A stretch of DNA of 64,000 bases, from assembly GCF_029784135.1 (NCBI RefSeq), contig NC_073746.1:12397475-12461474 (forward strand). The letters run 5' to 3'. The position numbers were made by a program, and so were the translations under genes. Source of the DNA: Toxorhynchites rutilus septentrionalis. Lineage: Eukaryota; Arthropoda; Insecta; Diptera; Culicidae. The notes below the pieces were generated by a model that made no database searches, was not told where the DNA came from, and was given only the letters and a program-made list of their open reading frames with translations. Shown here piece after piece: positions 44,644 through 56,683 of the stretch; the stretch's first letter is position 1, and each line of letters opens with the position of its first letter.

Positions 44644-47270
44644 TTAAATTCTGTAACTGCGCAACAAGCATTTAATATGTCTTGGCATCGAGTTGAACAC
44701 ATTTATTCCTTTGTAGTACAACGAATTTTGTGAAGCACATGACAAGAAATAAGGTGTTCTTATTTCATTCGCGTTTCTAGTGTTATAACTATGAAAGTCA
44801 CTTCCTCTTTCAACTCGATCACACAAATATCGAGGCAGCAAACCGTTAATTACTTTAAAAATGAACACCATAGTTAAATAAACAATTCTTTGCTTCACGG
44901 ATAACCATTGCAGAGCGTCCAACATTAAAGATGAGGAAGTGAATCTATTACATTTTAGTATCAACCGCATTATTTTGTTTTGCAAGCGCTGTAATCTCGA
45001 TATTTGTGTGTCATTGGCTAAAAATAAAATGGAAGAGCAAAAGTCTAAATGAGGAGAGATGATTGATTTGTATAGCTGTATTTTGCTGCAAATAGTTAAA
45101 TCGTTTTTCAATCGACATAAGATTCCATACTTCTTGGCAATTTTCTTGATGACATTGTCAATGTGAGTGTTGAACTTGAGTTTGTCATCAATAATCACGC
45201 CAAGATATTTAATGTCCCGAACTCGATCAATAGTCTCATTATCAATAACGATGGAGACGTTTTCATTTAAACGATTTCGCGAGATTACCATATATTTAGT
45301 TTTACTTATGTTCAATTTCAATTGCTTATACTTCAACCATCTACTTAAAGAATGTAAATCTCCATTCAAATGTAAAACGACCTGATCTAAATCATTAGCT
45401 GCAATGAATAACACAGTATGATCTGCAAAAAGATTGATATCACAAAATCGTAAAACTCTTCGCATGTCATTGATATACATAATAAATAAAAGGGGCCCTA
45501 ATACACTTCCCTGAGGTACTCCAAGATTATTCCCTAGGGGATTCGAAATTGTACCATTAAAAATAGTCCGTTGAGTTCTGTCATTTAAATAGCTTTCGAA
45601 CCATTTATATGCAGTACTCGTAAATCCAAAGCGCTTAACCGTGTTCAACAACAAGGGCCTAGAAATTGTTTCGAAAGCGCGTTTTAGATCCAAAAAAACA
45701 GCAATGATATTCTCTTTGCACTCTAGTTTCTCTTTCCATTTTGCTAATACCAAGTTCAATGCGGTTTCACAGGAATGACCTTCCCGATATCCCGATTGTT
45801 CTGGTATTAGCAAAGCATTGCAATTTCAATATTCCAGCAGCTGGCCTTTAACGACTACTTCTAATATTTTCTCTAGCGTGTGCAACATATTGATGAGACG
45901 AAACTCTTCGGCTTTAATCGTTCCAGCAACCTTTTGAATTGGAACTATTGAAGATTCCTTCCACACCTTAGGCACATGCCCAGTTAGCAAAGATTTATTA
46001 ATAAGGTCCAGCAAGATGTGATCGATGACATGAAAGCAATCTTGAATAACTCTAGCATTGACATTATCCACTCCAGCCGTTTTTCCTAAAGAAAAGCAAA
46101 TAGTTCTAAGTTCATTTAATGTAATTGGGTGAAAACTTTCAAATCTACAACTACTGTTAACCGGCTGTTTTATTTCATCAGGTTCATCAACCAATTCAAT
46201 GGACTGATTGATCAATGAAACACTATTCACAAAATAATCGTTAAACTTTGATGCTATAGCCTGTTCAGACTGTTCAAGTGTGCCATTAAAAGTTATGGAC
46301 CGCGGTTTGCTATTACTAGGTTTTAATAAAGATTTCAAAATTTTCCATAACTCCTTGCTGTTGCTTTGATGCAGATCAATCTTCCTCTGAATATATTCAC
46401 AACGAGTTTTCTTAATCGACTGTGAATATATATTGCGCGCGTTTGTGTACATATTCCAATGATTTCCATCATTTGTTCTACAAAATTTCTTGTACCATCT
46501 GTCTCTCTCACGTTTAAGGCGTAAAATATCCAAATTGTACCAGCTGTTCGAGTTTTTCATAGGAACAAATTTTTGCGTAACATGCCGATTTGTACACTCT
46601 TTCAAGGTATTAGTTAGAACAGCTGATGATTCATCTAAATTACCGACCTCGAATGGAAAATCCAGGCTTCTCACTACGAGATTCGAAACAGCATGCTTCG
46701 AATATTTCCTCCAGCACTTTAATTTCACAACATCTTCATTTACCACGAGATTATCTACAATATTGATAATTAAAGTCTCATGATCAGTTATTTTCAAATT
46801 GGTATCCGTGACTGTGTAAATAGTATCAAAATTGGAATAAACATGATCAATTAAAGTTTTACTGTGCCTGGAAATGCGCGTAAATTCATGTACTGTTTGT
46901 TTCAAATTGAAGAAATCGGATACACGCTTCAAATGGTTCGAATTGTAGTCATCACGCCAATTAATATTGAAATCACCAGCTAATATATTCAATTTGCTAG
47001 AGTCAAGGAACATTTCAAGCCAGTTTTCTAAAATTTCAACAAAACGCAAGTCGCTTGAGCTGGGACTACGATACAAAACACCAAAATTACCCATCTTCAT
47101 GCCATGTTCAACTGTAATGCCCAAGAACCAGGTACCATCAAACACTTCGTTGAGGCGAAGATTGAATTGAACTGATTCTTTGACATAAATAGCAACACCG
47201 CCAGTGTGCCTAGAATGTGATAAACACGCAGCAACACCGGAATCCCCGGAATACTATACTGATCAAATGA
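44644..47270 (-). pseudogene. CR1/Jockey-like LINE ORF2 (endonuclease-RT), nearly continuous
   Basis: Minus strand. The frame 47145-45826 and the frame 45813-44644 are in phase and separated by one TGA (about 45826). The endonuclease second half shows LGITVEHGMKMGNFGVLYRS, ILAGDFNINW, TLIDHVYSNF and ITDHETLI. Upstream bases also encode HTGGVAIYVKES, so the domain starts earlier but is shifted. RT has AGVDNVNARV, AVFLDLKRAFETI and LGVPQGSVLGPLLFIMY. The catalytic box reads NLFADHTVLF, with His (codon complement of 45418-45420) instead of the second Asp. The C-terminus has GINVFNSMPRHI. No RNase H. The Asp loss alone would kill RT. Confidence 0.85.
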
Positions 47271-47579
47271 TTATATTTCAACAATGTGTGTTTCAGACAA
47301 AAGGACTAGAAATGGACGCTTTTCCTCCACATTTACTTTTTTCGCGTTCAATAAACAGTTATATGCATCAACGTCTACTTCAATTACAGCAGTAAACTTA
47401 TTGTAGGTGAAGCGTGGATTTTCGTACACATTTAAAACCCTTACATCTTTTATTTCGATGCCTTCATTCTGACTTCGGAGGTAATCAATGAAAACATCGG
47501 AGGAATGCTGATCGCTCATGCCCACGATTTTTAATCTGGGCACCGATATGGGAACAACAGCTCTATACTTCTCACCCAT
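47271..47579 (-). pseudogene. LINE ORF1 fragment fused to start of ORF2 endonuclease
   Basis: 102 codons. The first three quarters (RLKIVGMSDQHSSDVFIDYL, then VLNVYENPRFTYNKFTAVIE) match the nucleic-acid-binding C-terminal region of mosquito Jockey/R1-type ORF1 proteins. The end, RPFLVLLSETHI, looks like the ILLSETHI block of the ORF2 endonuclease. A deletion has therefore probably removed the ORF1 end and ORF2 start, joining the two. It is directly upstream of the ORF2 remnant on the same strand. Confidence 0.6.
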
Positions 47580-47659
47580 TTGATGTTTGCGCTAGCGAAA
47601 TCGATCTTTGTTCGAAACTGGAAATGGATTTTAATGTGATGAAACGCACTCCTATATCT

Positions 47660-48052
47660 TTTTCTATCTACACCAATAAAAAAGTATCGCCGAATGTGTT
47701 GATAAAAGCAGAACTCGAGGAAGGAATTGTCCGATTTAGGGCTGCGTTAATTTATCATATTTTCTGTATAAAACATTTATTCCATGTAACGGAGAAACAT
47801 GTTATTTGCAAGTGGTTGAAAAATCTTGAACGAGAATTGTGTCTGAAAATAATCTGATATTATAATGAAGAGTTTTGGTAGAAATACTTGGAAATTTATA
47901 GTAGAAGGTTATTTTAAAGGGTTGATTAGAAGATCAATTAGTGAACAGTTCTGCGATTGGACCCATGAACGTACGCTTAGTAAGAAAACGTGGATGTGAT
48001 AACGCAAAATTAATTTTGGGCGGGACGAAGTTTGCCGGGTTAGCTAGTATTT
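47660..48052 (+). mobile_element. Second Helitron-like element, 3' part
   Basis: From about 47775 (ttccatgtaacggagaaaca) to gccgggttagctagt (48052) it matches the 9155-9440 copy throughout. The preceding 100 bp (cagaactcgaggaaggaatt) is not in the first copy, so this is a different subtype. It ends in CTAGT with no target duplication. The left limit is uncertain. Confidence 0.6.
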
Positions 48053-50880
48053 TAATAAAAATAGTCATAAATACCCACCGCCTGTTGCTTGTGTACAGTT
48101 GGCCCAATAGTGAACGGTGTGAGCCTTGGATAAAAATGCCCACCGCGAAATACGCTTCATGAGACCATCTGTCATTCGACAGAGCTGCCAACTAGGCAAA
48201 ACATGAATGAGCTCACACAAAAGAAAAAAGAAAAGCTCGTTTAAGAGCTCGCCGGCGAACGACTTTCCTCCATCAAGAAAACAGGAAGTGCGCGACGGAA
48301 CAAGTACATTTTGATAGTGCCAGAGTGCATCAAAAGCAAATAGAGAAGATAGATAAATATTGTTATAAGGAATAAAAGGTAAGTGGGAAATTGTAAAGAA
48401 AAGAATTAATAGTAATTTATTATTAAATTTATAGAAAAAGAGAAAGAGAAAAGAGAGCGAAGATAGAAGAGCTAAAAAAAAGGAGAACCGGAAGAGAAAA
48501 AAAAAGGTAAAATAGTGTATTGGCGAGAACCAAGAATAGGATATAATGCGCTGGACAGGTCCTTTCAGCGGGCTTTTTTTTATTTCTCATCCTATTCTCC
48601 TTCGAGACGTGTGGTACCCGTCATTGAAAAAAAGGAAGGTTCGACTAAAGAAAGGTTTGACTACACTTTCCGTCATTGATAGTCGACGTCGACTCAGGAG
48701 ACCGGAACCAGAAGTATCCTATCAACGCGTGAATGCTACAGCGGGGATTTCATCCCGTTAATACCACGGAGAAAGAACAGAGAGGGAGGAAAAGATACGA
48801 AAAATACTGCGAATATAAAAGCTGAAAGTTTGTGACGTCACAATTGAGATAAATGATAATGTGGTAGGGAAAAGAATAGAATAGAGACAGAAGTAAATTA
48901 AAGAGTAGGTTTAAAAGGAAGGCATGAAAGAAGAAATTTATATGAAACCCACATTCATCTCCTCTATTGCTATTTTGGAAATTCCCGTTTTTCGAACTCG
49001 AAAGGAGTCGAGGGCGATTGGTCGGCGAAGTTGGCTAGCATTGCTCAACCTTTGAGAGATATTTGGTTGTGGGAGTAGTTGGTGGCTTTAGAGGAATGTG
49101 TAGGTCTTGTGGAGAACGATAAAACCGACACTGCTCCTTTTTGCTGGAGGAACAGCTGTTTGCAAGTGACCGGTAACAGGTTAAACGACCCTGAGGAAAG
49201 GAAATCCATAAATTGAGAGTTTCAGATTCTAAAAAAATTATCCGTAGGATGAGTTGTACCTCAGTACTTCACCATGTCCCGGAAAATCGTCCGGTGTGCG
49301 ACAGTAACAAATCATAACAAGTTACAAAGCCTTCAAGGTGAAACCTAATGAACAAGTAGCACGACATAACAGACAATTCATCAGAAAACAAACAAATCGG
49401 CTCAATAAACATCTCATCCTTACCGAGCCAACTGTATGTAACCTATTCAATGGTACGATCACAACCGTGCCATAAATCGCCCATCAAAAGCCAGATTTCC
49501 CGCCAAGCATATTAACGGAAACATCGCAGTTAACAACGAGCATATATTGTCGCTCGTTCGCTGGAAGTCACCAAACGAGACAACATCCTTCCGGTTGGCA
49601 CTATTATCTCTCGCCTTTTTTCCGTTCACCCCCGTCCCCCGCCCATGATTTCCTCTTTGATTCTCCAGCGAACACTCGTTCCCGTACGCTCGGGATTGGC
49701 CATTTTCTTTCTTCTGTTGTTATGCTGCCCGAATTTCCTTATTTCCAGGAATATTACCAGAGTTAACACAGAGAAAGAGAAAAAAAGGAATAACAACGAC
49801 TTGAGCCTTGGCTGAGAGGAAAATCGATCGTACGATGCGGGGGATTCAACCGGTGGAAAATAACCATTACAGTTTCCTCCTTTCTGAATAAACAGCTTGT
49901 GCAGCGCCAAGCGCCAGGATCTTCTCCGAATCGGGCCTCGAACGTAGATCGATGTGTTGAAGGAGGGTATGGGGAGGGGGATATAAAATTTTATTTTCCA
50001 ATATCGGAATACCTTTTCTTTGGCTTCGAGGATGGCTGGCTGGCTGGCATGGCCGGAATCTTCTCGGCCCAGAACCGAAACACAGACACACCCACAAACA
50101 CATTTATGCCGCTCGTAAACTTGTACTTCGGGCTCTGTTCTGTTTTCCACATGCAAGTATGCATGAATTGGAATTGATACAACTGTCTACATCTTATAAA
50201 TAACAGATGTAGTTGCACATGCTATTTCGAGTCCCATGTACACACACACACCTGCACCACCAGGTATAATACGCTTTTGTATACGATGCTATTGTTGGTT
50301 CGCAGTTGAAGGTGGATGGAATGCCTTTGTGCATTGGCTCTCACCGAATTTATATTGAGTTATGTCCAAATACAATAATTCGATGTAAACTAATCTCGTA
50401 GGCATCTGATTAAAAAAATAGACTCTCAGTAAATATCGTTCCCAATACAGCATTTAATCCGAGAAAGTGAGTGGGTTAGTGGGTTTGTTAAAGGGGATTT
50501 GCGGCGTCTTGATTCGTTAGGCTCTAATAAAGAGGGTCGGTCGGTTTTTAAAGGTGAAGATATATTTTCACTGTTGTTGTGGGTGAATGCTGATGATCCG
50601 GGTATAAGCCGATTCCGTGTCAGGTTTGAGACTGGCTTCGGTTGTTTTATTTTCGGTCAATAGACTAATCAACACCGGATCGTGGTATTATTTCAGTGCA
50701 TTGTGATATGTCAAAGACCAGCAAGAGTACTTGAGTTTTTTTTTAATTGAATGAAAGGAATGTGATTTAATACCTAATCAATTTACGTCAGATCTATCTG
50801 ATAACCAACAACTGATAATTGAAATCTTGCACCAAATTTTATTATTGTGTAACTGCAACTGTAATCTGGATCAAGTTGTT
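48053..50880. other. No gene supported
   Basis: 48230-48550 is purine-rich (gaaaaagagaaagag), resembling the leader of a retroelement, but no coding domain follows. 48650-48770 and 49600-50170 are less AT-rich. The 176-codon minus frame at 49626-50156 has no recognisable motif and a shadow frame opposite. The region may be host DNA. Confidence 0.35.
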
Positions 50881-51150
50881 CTATTCATGTGAGAAAGGTG
50901 TTTTCTGATTTTAGGGGGATGAATCAAAAATCAAATTCCTCTTTTTTTTTTCAAAAAACCAAAAATACATCCAAAAAAAAAACAAATAAAAAAAAATTTT
51001 TTTGACTCGATTATATACAGGATTCGATTACATACACCCAAGTTTTTTTTACGCGGGGGATACGTACCTCGTAAAAAAAACCGCGTTAATCCGAAAATCC
51101 GAGTAAAAAAACGCGTTAATAGGAAAATCCGCGTAAAAACAACCATGGCA
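50881..51150. repeat. acgcggttttttt-type repeat with terminal block, copy 1
   Basis: It begins catgtgagaaaggtgttttc, passes gactcgattatatacaggat and ends in several aaccgcgttaa/aaatccg units. Inverse relatives lie at about 58990-59260 and 61085-61275. Short tandem aaaaaaccgcgt units are the hallmark. Confidence 0.6.
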
Positions 51151-51546
51151 CCTAATGATAGATATCAAATGGTACTATCATTATGTATAAAGGAAGTAAA
51201 AAAGTTAAGTGTTGCTCGCTTCCGAAAACCCGTAGTTTTTTCCTGCAATTTCGTTGGTTACTGGTAGCTATAGTTCGGTTTTCCCCACGAATGAGGTCAT
51301 CCGCTGTTGCTAGAAGATTCCCTAGTAGTTTGTACACTCTTCTGCACGTGCAGTACCACTGTTGGACCGTCCAGAGGGAAAGACATTCACAAATCGCTGC
51401 CCGTAAAAACCCCGTCCCGTTGTACCGCCCGGCGATTTCACCGTTTCCCAACACCTAAAATCCACTCAAGAATCGTGATAAGGTGCGGCACTAAGCGCTA
51501 AGCTCCGTTACAAGCACTAACTACCGTACTATGCTCTGAGGGAACA

Positions 51547-51863
51547 AGTTAATACTTTTACAGAAGGTTTATTTAAAAAAATATTTTTTTGACACCAACG
51601 TGTCTTTATTCACTCTTGCTAAAAAAAACTGAACATAGAATTTTAGGATACTGCTATATATAATCTCGCTGTGCCCTGATTCTAGTCCTATCGCTAAATA
51701 CTGCATTATGGCAAATAATGGAAATGTTTGTTTATTTGGATCTTGGGTCGTGAGATTGTTTATGATGTGATGTGGCTGAGTGGTCCGATGTCTGGAGTTT
51801 GTTGATAATGAATTATCGCTTCGCGGGTGGTCCGTTGCTGGCCAGATGGTTGGTGACTTAACT
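51547..51863 (-). repeat. 3' LTR of the Gypsy element
   Basis: 317 bp, agttaatac ... gtgacttaact on the plus strand, same as 58649-58965 by eye. Confidence 0.95.
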
Positions 51864-51875
51864 CTTCCCCTCTTA
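51864..51875 (-). promoter_or_regulatory. Polypurine tract
   Basis: On the minus strand aagaggggaag directly abuts the 3' LTR, the expected primer for plus-strand DNA synthesis. Confidence 0.8.
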
Positions 51876-51888
51876 AATGACTTTGTCC

Positions 51889-52650
51889 TCAAAGTTTAAT
51901 GGTTCGAAATGGTGATGGCATGTCGATGAAAGATTGGATTTCGTTTTCGCGTTCTGCTGATAGTTCTGATGACTGTGTCTTGGAGTTTGTGATGATTTCG
52001 TTTTTGCTGACGGAAACAGTTTGAATGATGTCGTCTTTGTTAATACTTGGAATGCTGAATTTGGCGTTGATGATTGTTTTTCTAGAAAGATATAGGAAAA
52101 CTCCAATTGTGGTAATTATTGATACTACCGTGAATCCTCCAATGGATCCAAACAGGTGTAGCTTCCAGGTGAGAGAGTTACTTTGAAGTTTCAATATTTC
52201 CAATTCGTCTCGATGTTCTAATGTCAGGTTCTGTAGATATTCAACAGGTGGTGAGTCCAGGGTATCGACCTCGGTAACTATTAGGCCGGTTGAAGGGTGA
52301 TACGGTCGTCCAGGTAGAATAGTTTCAAAGTTAGAGAAGAATTCTCCGTTGATTCGTAGAGTGCATCCTTCAAATTGGATTAGAAATGAACCATTGAGTT
52401 GTTGGTTCGAGTTGCTGCAGTTGGATGAGACTTGCACAACTGCGTTGTTGATAAGTATGGAGGCGTCGTCTATTCGTTTGACTAAACCTCTTGAATATAT
52501 TTTTTCGAAGATGCAATTGGAATGTTGTCCACGTATTAGTTTTTCTATGCAGTCATTGCTTGGGGTTAAAGTTGAAGTTTCGCAAAGAAAATAATTTCCT
52601 TGATCCTCACATGGTTGGTTTGACTCGTAAATGTGTGTCAAATTACGCAT
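51889..52650 (-). pseudogene. env: env-like region, C-terminal frame
   Basis: 253 codons in a different frame from the upstream env frame, which it overlaps by 13 bases. It has several Cys and N-glycosylation-type NxS/T sites, then a hydrophobic segment at about residues 166-188 that fits a membrane anchor, followed by a polar cytoplasmic tail of about 65 residues. Position after pol, cysteines and the C-terminal anchor match the membrane end of errantivirus Env, which mediates fusion and particle entry. Whether it is made depends on the upstream frame break. Confidence 0.75.
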
Positions 52651-53477
52651 AGATAATTGCGTTGCAGTGAGATGCGTTTGTTGTTCTTTATAATGGAATC
52701 AATGTATTCATATTCATAAATGTCTTTTGAAAATTGTGGTACTTTTAAAATATACGCAATGTGCGTGTTGTTCAATGTTACTTGTGCCGTTGATTGTGAT
52801 AATAGTTCCTCAAATGATGTGACGAGTATGTCGTGGTCTCCCAGGAAGGTTGCGATCATATTGAAGTCGCGCATTGATAACAGCTTGCTACTCGGTATAC
52901 CATGTTTTGCCATTAGAATTGCTTCCTCAAGTGTTTCTATCTGGTCCTGAAGTGAGTCTAAGTTGGACAGTATCATTAAATGATTAATTTCAATCGAATG
53001 ATTTTTAGCTTTTTGTTTTTCCATTAACAGCATTTGATTAGCCAAATCGGTTACTTCTTGTATTCTATTGCTTATAGCTTGGTTTATCATTACTTGCTTG
53101 TTGTTTTGGGTGATGAGGGAGTTAAGTGTAGCGTTGATGATACGAAGGTCGTCTGCATCAGGGTTGCCTGCTACCCACTTCCATACAGTGCCTATAGTAT
53201 CCCATCTTTTTTGTCTTTTTATAAAAGGTTTTAATTTGAGAAAGGTTTCATACAATTTATAATTCTTAATTTGCATCAATTCGTATAAAGGATTAACAGA
53301 AGAGTTTGATTGTATTTCATCATTCACGTTGGATATGGTGTTTCCTATTTGAATCAAATCTATGGGATGTACTATCCTTACGTAGCCTGTTTTTATCCTA
53401 GCTTTCCCTAATGGTATGATAGCTAGTGGATTATTTGTGAGGTCATGTACGTGAATACTGGAGTGTATGGCCGACAC
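52638..53477 (-). pseudogene. env: env-like region, N-terminal frame
   Basis: 279 codons from a non-ATG first codon. The frame is in fact open upstream to about 53508. It holds a dibasic RQKR at about residues 88-91, a furin-type cleavage signal, followed by a Gly/Trp-containing hydrophobic stretch, as at the subunit boundary of errantivirus and baculovirus F-type envelope proteins. A helical segment follows. The frame stops at 52638 before any membrane anchor, so Env is broken in this copy. A tttcattccag acceptor just before the frame suggests it is reached by splicing, as known for gypsy env. Confidence 0.75.
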
Positions 53478-53512
53478 GCAGAAGGCGAGTCTGGAATGAA
53501 AGGATTGAAGAA

Positions 53513-56500
53513 TTAATTAGATTTCCGTAGATTGACCTTATGTATTTTCCTGCCTGTAGTGTCTATTATAAAAGTGTTATGATCTTCTTTGATTTTAATG
53601 TGTTTGTACCTGCTTTTTCTTTTTGATATATCATTGGTTTTTTCGAAAGCATATGAGCCTGGTTGAAAGATTGGGTATGTTTTTTCAATAATATTTTCGT
53701 TTTTGGCCTGATGTAAATTATATATTTTTTCAAAAGTTTTTTCTCTTTGTTTGGCAAAATCTTCAAATGGTAAGTTGTTATAATTTGTTCCAATATATAC
53801 ATTGCGAGGTGTGTCTTTGATAAAGGAATGGAAAGTATTATTGTACCTATGAACTGATTGTTGAATCAAATCTATTATTGACCAGTCTGGGTTTAAGAAT
53901 TTCAAGCATCTTGAGATTTCTCTAATAGTAGAATGACAACGTTCTACTTGGCCATTTGTTTCTGATCGGTGTACAGGTGTTTTGAAAATTTTAATACCGA
54001 TACTCTTGATTTCCTGTTCTATGACATTTGATATAAAACTGCTTTCGTTGTCTATTACTATTTGCGCAGGCACATCCCAATCATATAATAGTTGTATCAA
54101 GGCATCTTTGATATGTAGGATTGATTTCGATTTGATAGGTCGGATTTTAAGGAATTTGGAGAATTTATCAAGGGATGTTAGAAAAAGATTATTTTGATTA
54201 TAGACAAAGATGTCTATGTGGATGATATCTGCAGGATAACATGGGACAGGTGTTTTGACGGGGATGAATTTCTGGGGGTTGCGTTCATATTTCTCTGTTT
54301 TACAAATTTCACAAGTCTTAACGTATTCCTGTGTTATTTTTGTCATTTTCGGAAAGTAGCATTTTCTCAAAAGTTGAAGTGAATTTTCCTTAGCATTTCT
54401 ATGTGCAAAATTATGTATCGTTTTAATTTCTTCTAATTGTTGTTCTTGATCATTAATGTCTTCAACTTTCGATTGTGAGAATCGTGCACGCACTAATTTT
54501 GGATTATAGTTTTCTTTGTAGATTTCTTGAATAGTAGCCATGATAGGTTCGTCGGTCATTATTCCATTTAAAAGTCCTGGAATGAGATATCTTTTCATTT
54601 TGTCTTTTAGAAAGTCAATAGTGAATTGTGGTTCAGTAAAAATGTGTCTTTTGTATCCTTCGAATGGAATGTTTTGTTCGTAGGCAGAGTTTTGACCGAT
54701 TTGAAATATTATTTGATTACGGAAAACATTAATAGGGGCTTCAGTGGATGGAATGTAAGATGAATCGTCGTTGTCAGAAGAATGTTGAGTTGGTGTAAGA
54801 GAGTTAATTTGAATTCTAGAAAGAGCGTCAGCTACAACATTGGATTTGCCTGGTTTATATTGTATCTCATAATCATGTTCTTCTAAATATGCTTTCCAAC
54901 GTTTTAGCTTTGCGTTATTATTTTTTGGTGATAAGGTGAAGGTTAGTGGCATATGATCAGTGTAAATTTTTATTTTGGTACCATAAATGAAATTTCGTAA
55001 TGCATTTAATGCCCATACGACGGCTAACATTTCTTTTTCATTTGTGGCATAGTTTTCCTCTGTTTGTGAAAGTGTACGTGATATGAATGTAATTGGTCGT
55101 TCACCGTTTGAAAATTGTTGTGAGAGAACTGCACCGATTGCTTTATCAGAAGCGTCGGTTGTTAGAATAAAAGGTTTTCCAAAATCAGGGAATACTAGGA
55201 CGTCTTCAGATGATAAGACTTCCTTCAAAAGTATAAAAGCTTGCTTGGCCTCTTCGTTGAACTTGATAGGAAAATTTTTTGATTGTGATTTTGATATTTG
55301 GCGATGGCCATCCTCCCCTCTTAAAAGTTTTGTTAAAGGTTTTGCAAGTTTTGCATAATCTTTGATAAAACGTCTGTAATATCCAGAAAGTCCAAGGAAG
55401 GCACGTAATTCTTTTAAATTAGTAGGTTCGGGGTATTTTCGGATGCAATCAACTTTTTTCATGTTTGGTTTTAATCCGTCCGCAGAAACAATAAATCCAA
55501 GAAACTCAACTTCGGATTTTAGAAATTCACATTTGTCTGATTGAATTTTGAAATTGGTTTTCCTGAGCGTTTCTAGAATAGTTTTTAAATTTTCCAAATG
55601 TTCATCAATAGTTTTTCCAAAAACAATGATATCATCTATATATACATGACAAATTTTTCCAATGTGTTCGCGTAGTATGTCATCCATTACTCGTTGGAAA
55701 ATACTTGGAGCGTTTTTGAGACCAAATGGCATACGGAGAAATTCGTATTTACCATTATTAACAGAGAATGCAGTCTTTTCTATGTCTTTATGTGCCATTG
55801 GAATTTGATGAAAGCCAGATGCTAAGTCTAATGTTGTGAAATATTTGTTATTTCCTAAGTTTGCTAGAACAGTCGATGTGTCTGGAATTGGATATTTATC
55901 ACTGATAGTTTTGGTATTAATTTTTCTGTAATCAATGACCATGCGATATTTTTTTTCGCCTGATGCATCAATTTTTTTGGGTACTATCCAAACTGGTGAA
56001 TTATATGGTGATCGGGATGGTTGAATTATACCATCTCGTAAAAGTTGATCTAGCTGTTTAGTAATTTCTGTTTTAAGGGCTTGCGGATAAGGATAGGATT
56101 TGCTGTAAACTGGATTTTCATTGATTGTTCGAATTTCGGCTTTTACCTCTGTGATAAATGATAGTTTACTGTCTGGAGGCTGGAAGAGATCTTTAAAATT
56201 TGTTAGTAAATTTGATAATTTTTCCTTTTGCGTTGATGACAGGTGATCGTCTCGTACCTGGATTTTATTCACTGCTTGAAACTGATGCTGTAGTAAAGGA
56301 ATAATATTTTGATTAATAATAAGTTGTTCATTTGATGTATTTATTATGGCACCTAATTTTTTTAGGGTATCATGTCCAATGATGGCATCGAATGTTTTTA
56401 GATTTTTCATGTGATAAAGTTTAACATTGATGTTGGAATATGGTCTAAATAATCGTGCTTGAGAAAATTTGGTAATTTCAATGTCACCGGCTACAGAAGA

Positions 56501-56683
56501 TACAGGAAAGGGTTTTTCAACATCGTGAGAGATTTTTGCATGTTTTGGATGTATGTAGTTTTTGTTTGATCCAGTGTCGACTAAAAATTTCAAAGGAGTA
56601 TCTGTTTTACCATAGAAAAGGAAATATGGTAACGTGGATCTTATTCTTAAAAAATTAAGTTCGGTAGGTTCATCATTATTATT
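53513..56683 (-). CDS. pol: Pol polyprotein: protease, RT, RNase H, integrase
   Basis: The frame is open from directly after the gag stop (56683) to 53513, about 1,056 codons; the first likely initiator-like codon is TTG 56593. In order (counting from 56593): protease FLVDTGSNKNYI (about residue 3); RT MVIDYRKIN and catalytic VYIDDIIVFG (about 215-335); RNase H LTTDASDKAIGAVLSQ, IYTDHMPLTF and NVVADALSR (about 470-590); integrase zinc motif H-x3-H with TCEICK (about 715-765); integrase core IIHIDIF, IVIDNESSF and TNGQVERCH, with 35 residues between second Asp and Glu (D,D35E). All key residues are present. It would process Gag, copy RNA and integrate cDNA. Confidence 0.95.
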   Translation of the reverse strand, partial: NNNDEPTELNFLRIRSTLPYFLFYGKTDTPLKFLVDTGSNKNYIHPKHAKISHDVEKPFPVSSVAGDIEITKFSQARLFRPYSNINVKLYHMKNLKTFDAIIGHDTLKKLGAIINTSNEQLIINQNIIPLLQHQFQAVNKIQVRDDHLSSTQKEKLSNLLTNFKDLFQPPDSKLSFITEVKAEIRTINENPVYSKSYPYPQALKTEITKQLDQLLRDGIIQPSRSPYNSPVWIVPKKIDASGEKKYRMVIDYRKINTKTISDKYPIPDTSTVLANLGNNKYFTTLDLASGFHQIPMAHKDIEKTAFSVNNGKYEFLRMPFGLKNAPSIFQRVMDDILREHIGKICHVYIDDIIVFGKTIDEHLENLKTILETLRKTNFKIQSDKCEFLKSEVEFLGFIVSADGLKPNMKKVDCIRKYPEPTNLKELRAFLGLSGYYRRFIKDYAKLAKPLTKLLRGEDGHRQISKSQSKNFPIKFNEEAKQAFILLKEVLSSEDVLVFPDFGKPFILTTDASDKAIGAVLSQQFSNGERPITFISRTLSQTEENYATNEKEMLAVVWALNALRNFIYGTKIKIYTDHMPLTFTLSPKNNNAKLKRWKAYLEEHDYEIQYKPGKSNVVADALSRIQINSLTPTQHSSDNDDSSYIPSTEAPINVFRNQIIFQIGQNSAYEQNIPFEGYKRHIFTEPQFTIDFLKDKMKRYLIPGLLNGIMTDEPIMATIQEIYKENYNPKLVRARFSQSKVEDINDQEQQLEEIKTIHNFAHRNAKENSLQLLRKCYFPKMTKITQEYVKTCEICKTEKYERNPQKFIPVKTPVPCYPADIIHIDIFVYNQNNLFLTSLDKFSKFLKIRPIKSKSILHIKDALIQLLYDWDVPAQIVIDNESSFISNVIEQEIKSIGIKIFKTPVHRSETNGQVERCHSTIREISRCLKFLNPDWSIIDLIQQSVHRYNNTFHSFIKDTPRNVYIGTNYNNLPFEDFAKQREKTFEKIYNLHQAKNENIIEKTYPIFQPGSYAFEKTNDISKRKSRYKHIKIKEDHNTFIIDTTGRKIHKVNLRKSN

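Noticed and set aside
49626..50156. 176-codon minus-strand open frame as a host gene
   Set aside because: No recognisable domain, skewed composition from repeats (tgtgtgtt-type and purine tracts), and overlapping open frames on the other strand.
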